A stretch of 46,966 nucleotides of DNA from Mayfieldus sp038040285 (GTDB taxonomy: Bacteria > Actinomycetota > Thermoleophilia > Solirubrobacterales > 70-9): NCBI GenBank assembly GCA_038040285.1, contig JBBPIN010000018.1, positions 1 through 46,966 on the forward strand. Direction: 5' to 3'. Of this stretch, positions 41,647 through 46,966 are shown piece by piece. The notes under the pieces are model-generated. The model was not told the DNA's origin and did no database searches. It worked only from the letters and a program-made list of their open reading frames with translations. A program made the translations under genes and the position numbers. Position 1 is the stretch's first letter, and every line of letters begins with the position of its first letter.

Positions 41647-42434
41647 CTATGTCAAGGCCGGTTTTGAGATCAGGCCAGGCATCTCGATGATCTTTGTCTC
41701 ATTTGAGGAAGAGAGTTTGTTGACTTTATGGCAGCGCTCTGCAGTTGCCCGCAGGAGCTTGAACACCACCCGGGCGAGATGGCGTTTCAGGCAGCGAAGC
41801 GCCTCCCGCCGGCTCTTGCCCTCGGCCCGCTTTCGCTCCAGGTAGGCCCTTGCCGGCGGGTGCACCCGGGCCTGCGTGGCGGCGATCCGGTGTAGGGCGA
41901 GGTTTAGCTGTCGGTTTCCCTTGCGGTTGAGGCGATGGCGCTGCTGGCGCCCGGAGGAGGCATCAAGGGGAGCGACGCCGGCGAGCATCGCCAGCTTGGC
42001 GTCGCTTGAGAAGCGCTGCACCCCGGCCACCTCGGCCAGCAGCTTGGCTGCGGTGAGGGTGCCGCAGCCCGGCAGCTCAAGCAGCGCCGGCGCCTCGGTT
42101 CGAATCAGCAGCTCGAGCTCTGCCTCGGTCGCCTTGATCTCGCCGGCAAGGCCCTTCATGCGGCGCAGCTGCTGGCGGCAGATCCGCACCCTGACGCCCT
42201 GATCGAGACGCGCCAGGCGGCGCTGAAGGCGTTCCATCCAGGCGCTGCGATCGAGCCGCCCGCCTCGAGCGCGAAGAGGCGAGCTCGATCCAGACCGCGA
42301 GCCCAGTCAAGCAGCTCCTCATGGCCTCGGTCTCGCGCCTTCACGGTCAGCTCGCCGCGAAGCTCGCCGGTCAGCGAGGCGATCGCGGCGGCGGTGTGGG
42401 TCGCTTTGTGAGGGTCGACTCCAACTACGATCAT
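41647..42434 (-). pseudogene. IS110-family transposase, internally deleted
   Basis: The N-terminal half starts VGVDPHKATHTAAAI, the DEDD catalytic domain's first acidic strand, and ends near DRARLFALEAGG. The C-terminal half (ERLQRRLARLDQGVRV ... LLELPGCGTLTAAKLLAEV ... AMLAGVAPLDASSGRQQRHRLNRKGNRQLNLAL) is the IS116/IS110/IS902 domain in a different frame. The piece that normally joins them (the rest of the DEDD domain, about 100 residues) is missing near 42240-42265. An intact transposase has about 350-400 residues; this one has about 260, so it is inactive. IS110 elements lack clear terminal inverted repeats, so the ends cannot be placed. Confidence 0.82.
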
Positions 42435-42695
42435 CTGGTCCCCTTTCGGACTGTGAATGGCAGAAAGGCGGACCGCCGGCGGACAGACCTTGGTGGGGGC
42501 TTCTAGCCAAGCTCCTATTGGGTCACGCTGGCGTTCCTGGGCACGGGGCGGGCGACAGAACGATGTGCGGTCAGCCTTCGCGGCGACAGCGCAGTATTGG
42601 GTCAGCCCGCCGCCGCGCCGAGGCTATGCCGGACGGTCGACGTCAATTCCGCCGTCCCTGCGCAGAGGGTGACACCAAGCCCGCGCAGTATCGCC
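42435..42695. other. no gene seen
   Basis: About 260 bp between the transposase remnant and the next gene. It includes similar short stretches around CAGTATTGGGTC (near 42593) and CAGTATCGCCC (near 42687). Probably the rest of the IS or flanking debris. Confidence 0.5.
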
Positions 42696-43016
42696 CTACG
42701 AGGGCGACTCAAGCAACTGTTCCAGCGTGTCTCGTGCCAGCGGAGAGTTGGGACGCTCACCGAGTTCGGCCAGCGCAGCCCCAGCGATCAGCGCTTCCGT
42801 GAGGCTGGCCCCCTTTTCTTCGAGGAGCCGGCCCAGCCACCGCCGCGCTGCCGCCTGGTACCGAGAGTCGCCCGCCGCCGCGAGCAGCACGCACAGCTCA
42901 AGCGCGTCAGCAAGCGAGACGGTTTCCAGCTCCGCTGCCGCCTCCAGAGCGAAGTTGACATTGCCGCGATCCAGCGACTTCCGAAACCGGCCATATGCAG
43001 AGCCCTGGGAGGTCAC
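42696..43016 (-). CDS. small helical protein divergent from the helicase
   Basis: 106 residues from GTG at 43016, adjacent to the SOS box. All-helical: YGRFRKSLDRGNVNFALEAAAELETVSLADALELCVLLAAAGDSRYQAAARRWLGRLLEEKG (about 8-70) reads as short paired helices; the WLGRLL and SLADALELC pattern recalls a group of small actinobacterial proteins of unknown function. It has no signal or membrane segment. With its start abutting the SOS box it would be repressed by LexA together with the helicase. A partner or immunity-type role for the helicase is possible but unproven. Confidence 0.65.
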   Translation of the reverse strand: MTSQGSAYGRFRKSLDRGNVNFALEAAAELETVSLADALELCVLLAAAGDSRYQAAARRWLGRLLEEKGASLTEALIAGAALAELGERPNSPLARDTLEQLLESPS

Positions 43017-43029
43017 GAACGTATGTTCG
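43016..43029. promoter_or_regulatory. LexA/SOS box, copy 2
   Basis: CGAACGTATGTTCG, identical to the box at 40816. It lies 51 bp before the helicase GTG and touches the GTG of the minus-strand gene, so LexA could repress both. The flanks of the two boxes are unrelated, so this is not a simple duplication. Confidence 0.78.
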
Positions 43030-43080
43030 CATCCGCTGCAACGGGCATTTGCTTAGCCGGGCTAGGCTGGCTACCGGGGA

Positions 43081-46000
43081 GTGAGCCAGGCGCTAAACGA
43101 TCTGCTGCAACAACTCGATCCTCGACCTGACATTCGAGGTCGAGAGTTCGAACGCATCTGCGCGTGGTACTTGCGCAGCGCGCCGGAGTACCGCCGCAAA
43201 TTTCGCCGCGTGTGGCTTTGGTCAGAGTGGCCAGACGCTTGGGCGGCCGATGCAGGCATCGACCTGGTCGCTGAGGAGAAAGACGGCAGCCTCTGGGCGA
43301 TTCAGGCGAAGGTGTACGACCAGAGTTATGCGATCAAGAAGGCCGATGTTGATTCGTTCCTCAGCGAGTCAAGCCGCCCCGGATTCTCCTACCGACTGCT
43401 AATCGCCACCACCGACCGGCTCGGCACAACGGCCAAGCGGACGCTTGATGACCAGCGCGAGCCGGTCGGCTATCGGCTTCGTTCGCAGCTTGAGCTTGCG
43501 TCGGTAGCGTGGCCCGCGTCGCCGGATGATCTGCGCCCGCGCCGCCCGGCCAGGAAGAAGCCCTTCCCGCACGTCAAGGAGGCGATCAGGGCGACGCTGA
43601 AGGGCTTCGACCGCACAGATCGCGGGCAGCTGCTCATGGCCTGCGGCACCGGCAAGACGCTCGCGGCGATGTGGATTTCCGAGCGGCTCGATGCCAAGCG
43701 GACCCTGATCCTGGTGCCCTCGCTCTCGCTGCTGGCGCAGACGCTGCGGGAGTGGAGCGCCAACGCCACCGAGCCGTTCGACTATCTGGCGGTTTGCTCA
43801 GACGAAACGGTGGCGGACGAGGACCAGTTCGTCGCCCACACCGCCGAGTTGGGGCTGCCGGTAACGACTGACCCCGACCTGATCGCCGCCTTCCTCCGTC
43901 GTCGGGGGCGGCGAATCGTATTCGCCACCTACCAATCCTCGCCACAGATCGCCGCTGCGTACGGGGGCAGGACTCCGCAGTTCGACCTCGCCGTCGCCGA
44001 TGAGGCCCACCGCTGCACCGGGCCTGTCGGCAACGAGTTCACGACGATCCTCGACCGCGATCAGATCAGGGCTAAGCGGCGGCTGTTCATGACCGCAACA
44101 CCGCGCGTGTACACGCAGCGCGTGCGAGACGAAGCGGGAATGCAAGGCGTAGAGGTCGCCTCGATGGACGATGGGGCTGTCTTCGGCCCGGTCCTACACC
44201 AACTGACCTTTGGTGAGGGGATCCAGCGCGACCTGCTGTCCGACTACCAGGTCGTAGTCGTGGGGGTGGACGACGAGACCTATCGCAGCTACGCCGAGAA
44301 GGGGAAGTTCGTCACCCGCGACGGCGAGACGGCCAACGCCCGGATCCTGGCCGGGCAGATCGGGCTCGCCAAGAGCATGCGCAAGTACAAACTGCGCCGC
44401 ATCATTTCCTTCCACAGCCGGGTTAAGGCGGCGCGGAAGTTCAACATCGAGATGCCCGACGTAATCGCCTGGATGCCCCCCGCCGCACGGCCTGCCGGGG
44501 CGCTATGGAGCAACCACGTCTCGGGTGCGATGACGAGCGGGCACCGCGACCGCCTTCTGCTGCGGTTCCGTGAGCTTGCCCCTGGGGAGCGCGGCCTGCT
44601 GAGCAATGCCCGCTGCCTCGGCGAAGGCGTGGACGTTCCGAGCATCGACGGCGTCGCCTTCATCGACCCCCGGCGTTCGACCATCGACATCATTCAGGCG
44701 CTCGGCAGGGCAATCCGCAAGTCCCCGGACAAGAAGGTCGGGACCATCGTCTTGCCGGTGTTCCTCTCGGAGGCGGAGGACCCCGACCAGGTGCTGGACG
44801 AGTCGACCTTCAAGCCCGTCTGGGACGTGCTAAGGGCGCTGCGGGCGCACGACGAGGCGCTCGGCGACGAGCTGGACGACCTTCGGCGCGGCCTCGGTGC
44901 CGGGGGATCACCGGGCCGACCGGGAAAGGTCGTTTTTGACCTTCCAGCGGGTCGCGTGGGGGCTGACTTTGTTCGAGCGTTCAATGCACGCCTCGTCGAG
45001 CAGACCACATCGTCTTGGGAGTTCTATTTTGGGTTGTTGGAGAGGTTCGTCGAGCGCGAGGGTCATGCGCTGGTGCCAGCCGCCTACACCAGCGAGGACG
45101 GCTTCGGTCTTGGAGCTTGGGTCAATGCTCAGCGCACTCGATACACGGCAGCGACGCTTGACACTGCACGCCGAGAGCGACTGGAGTCAGTCTCCGGTTG
45201 GACCTGGGATGCGAGAGAAGCCGCCTGGGAGGAGGGCTTTATCCATCTGAAGCGGTTCGTCGAGCGCGAGGGTCACGCGCGAGTTCCACAGGAAACTCGC
45301 GAGGAGGGCTACCGCCTCGGAGGGTGGGTTACCGAGCAACGCCACGCGTATCGGAAGGGAACGCTTGGCCCGCAGCGCCGAGCGCGGCTGGAGGCGCTGC
45401 CGGGCTGGACCTGGGATGTCCTCGAAGCCGCCTGGGAGAAGGGCTTTGCGAGTTTGCAGAGGTTTGTCGAGCGGGAGGGGCACGCACGGGTGCGAGAACC
45501 ATGGCGCGAGGACGGCTTTTCGTTGGGGAGGTGGGTCGGAAAGCAGCGGCAAGCGTTCAGAGAAGGGAGACTTGGGAGACGCCGACGCGAGCGGCTAGAA
45601 GCCGTTCCGGCATGGACGTGGAACACGCGAGAGACAGCCTGGGAAGGTGGCTTTGCCAACCTGCAACGGTTCGCCGAGCGCGAGGGACACGTGCAGGTCC
45701 CGGCGAAGCATCGTGAGGCAGGGTACGAACTCGGCACGTGGGTTGACAAGCAGCGCCAGGCATATCGTGAGAACAGGCTCGCCGCAGAGCGTCAAGCTCG
45801 ACTAGAAGCGCAGCCGGGTTGGGAATGGAGGCCGGCCGACGCGACTTGGGAGGAGGGGTTCGCCAACCTGCAACGATTTGTCGAGCGCGAGGGGCACGCG
45901 CGGGTGCCACGCGGGTGGCTGGAAGACGGCTACAAGCTCGGTTCTTGGGCCACCAGCCAACGGTCCCTGGGCCGCCGGGGCAGACTTGAGCCTGAGCGCC

Positions 46001-46665
46001 GCACGCGGCTCGAAGGCTTGGATGGGTGGGCCTGGGACCTTCGTGAAGCTGCGTGGGAAGAGGGATTCGCGCATCTGGAGCGGTTCGTGGAGCGGGAGGG
46101 GCATTCGAGAGTCCCACAGCAATGGAGCGAGGACGGCTATCGGCTCGGCACTTGGGTCTCTAATCAACGGACACGGTCGCACAGGCTCAATCCGGAGCGG
46201 CGTACGAGACTTGAACACCTTGTTGATTGGACCTGGGACCCTCGTGAGGCGGCCTGGAATGAAGGGTACGCTCGCCTGCTGCGGTTCGCCGAGCGCGAGG
46301 GGCACGGCCGCGTCCCGAGCGCATACCGCGATGACGACGGGTACCAGCTCGGTGCATGGGTCTCCACCCAGCGCCGGTTTCGAAAGCGAGGCTGGGTGTC
46401 AAAGGAGCATGCGGGGCGCCTTGAAGCCGTCCCTGGCTGGGTCTGGAGTGCACAGGAGGCAAACTGGGAAGAAGGCTTTGCCCAGCTGCTCGCATTCGTC
46501 CGGCGCGAGGGACACAGTTGCGTCCCGGGCGACTATCGAGACGACGCGCACCGCCTGGGTGTCTGGGTGGGCACCCAGCGGCAGCATCGCAGGCGGGGCA
46601 AGCTCTTAGAGGAGCGTGCGCGGCGCCTGGAAGCCCTCCCCGGCTGGGCCTGGGACGCGCGGTAG
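43081..46665 (+). CDS. Mrr-like nuclease / SF2 helicase with eight HA repeats
   Basis: 1194 residues from GTG. An N-terminal restriction-endonuclease (Mrr-like) domain has GIDLVAEE with D61 and IQAK (Q75-x-K77), the D-(n)-QxK catalytic variant (about 20-110). A SF2 DEAD/DEAH helicase follows: ACGTGKT (187-193), DEAH (307-310), MTAT (337-340), LSNARCLGEGVDVPSIDG (motif V), QALGRAIRK (motif VI). Residues 645-1194 hold eight ~69-residue helicase-associated repeats (FVEREGHARVP ... LGxWVxxQR ... RLExLPGWxWD). All motor motifs look intact. It resembles a stand-alone ATP-dependent restriction-type enzyme; substrate recognition by HA repeats is inferred. GGGGA precedes the start; the SOS box is 51 bp upstream. 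Confidence 0.88.
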   Translation: MSQALNDLLQQLDPRPDIRGREFERICAWYLRSAPEYRRKFRRVWLWSEWPDAWAADAGIDLVAEEKDGSLWAIQAKVYDQSYAIKKADVDSFLSESSRPGFSYRLLIATTDRLGTTAKRTLDDQREPVGYRLRSQLELASVAWPASPDDLRPRRPARKKPFPHVKEAIRATLKGFDRTDRGQLLMACGTGKTLAAMWISERLDAKRTLILVPSLSLLAQTLREWSANATEPFDYLAVCSDETVADEDQFVAHTAELGLPVTTDPDLIAAFLRRRGRRIVFATYQSSPQIAAAYGGRTPQFDLAVADEAHRCTGPVGNEFTTILDRDQIRAKRRLFMTATPRVYTQRVRDEAGMQGVEVASMDDGAVFGPVLHQLTFGEGIQRDLLSDYQVVVVGVDDETYRSYAEKGKFVTRDGETANARILAGQIGLAKSMRKYKLRRIISFHSRVKAARKFNIEMPDVIAWMPPAARPAGALWSNHVSGAMTSGHRDRLLLRFRELAPGERGLLSNARCLGEGVDVPSIDGVAFIDPRRSTIDIIQALGRAIRKSPDKKVGTIVLPVFLSEAEDPDQVLDESTFKPVWDVLRALRAHDEALGDELDDLRRGLGAGGSPGRPGKVVFDLPAGRVGADFVRAFNARLVEQTTSSWEFYFGLLERFVEREGHALVPAAYTSEDGFGLGAWVNAQRTRYTAATLDTARRERLESVSGWTWDAREAAWEEGFIHLKRFVEREGHARVPQETREEGYRLGGWVTEQRHAYRKGTLGPQRRARLEALPGWTWDVLEAAWEKGFASLQRFVEREGHARVREPWREDGFSLGRWVGKQRQAFREGRLGRRRRERLEAVPAWTWNTRETAWEGGFANLQRFAEREGHVQVPAKHREAGYELGTWVDKQRQAYRENRLAAERQARLEAQPGWEWRPADATWEEGFANLQRFVEREGHARVPRGWLEDGYKLGSWATSQRSLGRRGRLEPERRTRLEGLDGWAWDLREAAWEEGFAHLERFVEREGHSRVPQQWSEDGYRLGTWVSNQRTRSHRLNPERRTRLEHLVDWTWDPREAAWNEGYARLLRFAEREGHGRVPSAYRDDDGYQLGAWVSTQRRFRKRGWVSKEHAGRLEAVPGWVWSAQEANWEEGFAQLLAFVRREGHSCVPGDYRDDAHRLGVWVGTQRQHRRRGKLLEERARRLEALPGWAWDAR
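45013..46662 (+). repeat. eight tandem HA-domain repeats within the helicase gene
   Basis: About 207-bp period. Each unit reads xWEEGFxxLxRFVEREGHARVPxxxxEDGYxLGxWVxxQR... to PGWxWD, with unit starts at about residues 645, 715, 784, 853, 922, 991, 1058 and 1128. The repeats are similar but not identical, so recombination between them is possible in evolution. Confidence 0.85.
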
Positions 46666-46672
46666 GAGGGGA

Positions 46673-46694
46673 GGTCGGTCTTACGCAACCGACC
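46673..46694 (+). terminator. 7-bp hairpin after the helicase gene
   Basis: GGTCGGT, loop CTTACGCA, ACCGACC, 8 nt past the stop. No T-run, so a weak terminator candidate. Confidence 0.4.
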
Positions 46695-46710
46695 GGCTGC
46701 GTAATCGCGG

Positions 46711-46878
46711 TCGAGCGGACCTGAGACCGCGGACAAGGACTGGGTAGTCATCACCCGCGACAAGCGGCTTCGTCGCCGACGGGACCACCTGCGCTCTCGC
46801 TTCACGCGGAAGGGGAAGCGACGGGGCCGAACGAAACCGCTGATCGCGCCTTCACCAAGCGCGGGCAACCCCCATTGA
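46711..46878 (+). pseudogene. fragment resembling a PIN-like domain C-terminal part
   Basis: Reading from 46711 the frame gives PETADKDWVVITRDKRLRRR, which resembles the conserved DWVxxTKDRRxRRR strand-helix of PIN-like (VapC/DUF5615-type) proteins, then basic sequence to a TGA at 46876. No start, ribosome-binding site or upstream active-site Asp is present, so it is at best a remnant of a toxin-like nuclease gene. Confidence is low. Confidence 0.3.
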
Positions 46879-46966
46879 TCACCGAACGGAGTACGTGGCG
46901 CCGTGGTGCAGTGAGCCGGACCGGGTTCCACGGAGACCGTGTTAGGTGGGTCCTTCTTTCATTGAG

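Noticed and set aside
45013..46662. Periodic repeats considered as a CRISPR array
   Set aside because: The 207-bp units are protein-coding HA domains of variable sequence, not short identical repeats with spacers. No CRISPR array or cas genes are present.
46533..46931. Minus-strand open frame at the right end
   Set aside because: Arg/Ser-rich and overlaps the end of the helicase gene; no start signal or motif.
46909..46966. Plus-strand frame from GTG at 46909 running off the window end
   Set aside because: Fewer than 20 codons visible, no ribosome-binding site; cannot be judged.
1..46966. tRNA genes searched for through GGTTCGAATCC-type T-arms
   Set aside because: No convincing T-arm found on either strand by eye; rRNA signatures were also absent.

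Overview
The window is high-GC, densely packed DNA from a bacterium that is most likely an actinomycete (Actinomycetota). The lysA-hom-thrC-thrB gene set, the MarP-like CvpA-protease, the HxlR regulator, the AddAB/AdnAB-like helicase-nuclease pair and a Gram-positive-type LexA box all fit that. The overall look, including a single-gene glutamate synthase whose amidotransferase domain begins DACAIYAS and many proteins without close named relatives, suggests the Thermoleophilia/Solirubrobacterales branch. That placement is my inference from memory of such genomes, not a search result. No tRNA, rRNA or CRISPR array was found.

Region 1 (1-9.0 kb) is amino-acid biosynthesis: the 3' end of lysA, then hom and thrC, with thrB about 5.3 kb further on. 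Inserted between them are an AIM24-family protein, a large secreted subtilisin-like/FG-GAP protein on the opposite strand, and an overlapping pair of thioredoxin-fold genes. Region 2 (9.0-20.4 kb) has NTF2-like and cupin proteins, an orphan ParA, a DUF3352-like lipoprotein gene broken by two frameshifts, a full-length glutamate synthase large subunit, and a pair made of a zinc-ribbon/FHA protein and a long coiled-coil protein with 95-residue repeats. Region 3 (20.4-27 kb) is largely cell-envelope: SRPBCC protein, lipoproteins, a small membrane protein, a penicillin-binding protein back to back with a MarP-like CvpA/trypsin-fold protease, an HxlR regulator with its operator, and a gamma-glutamylcyclotransferase-like protein.

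Region 4 (27-38.7 kb) starts with two overlapping helicase/nuclease genes (AddA-like and AddB-like, both with iron-sulphur-type cysteine clusters), divergent from a small unknown gene across a palindrome-rich spacer. It continues with arsC and a tightly coupled four-gene operon, fxsA - unknown - HAD phosphatase - GT39-like glycosyltransferase. A SufT/MIP18-like Fe-S assembly gene ends the core chromosome segment.

Region 5 (38.7 kb to the end) looks like an integrated mobile element. It has a tyrosine integrase whose last 56 codons run antisense into the sufT-like gene, an excisionase-like HTH gene, about 0.9 kb of mostly non-coding DNA with inverted repeats, a secreted beta-rich protein, an IS110 transposase remnant with an internal deletion, a small helical protein, and a 1194-residue protein joining an Mrr-like nuclease domain, an SF2 helicase and eight helicase-associated (HA) repeats. 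Two identical perfect LexA/SOS boxes (CGAACGTATGTTCG) sit in this region. One lies directly between the divergent small protein and the helicase, the other upstream of the secreted protein. A DNA-damage-inducible, possibly anti-phage cargo on a mobile element is the most interesting candidate system here. A PIN-like fragment follows, and the right end of the element is not seen in the window.
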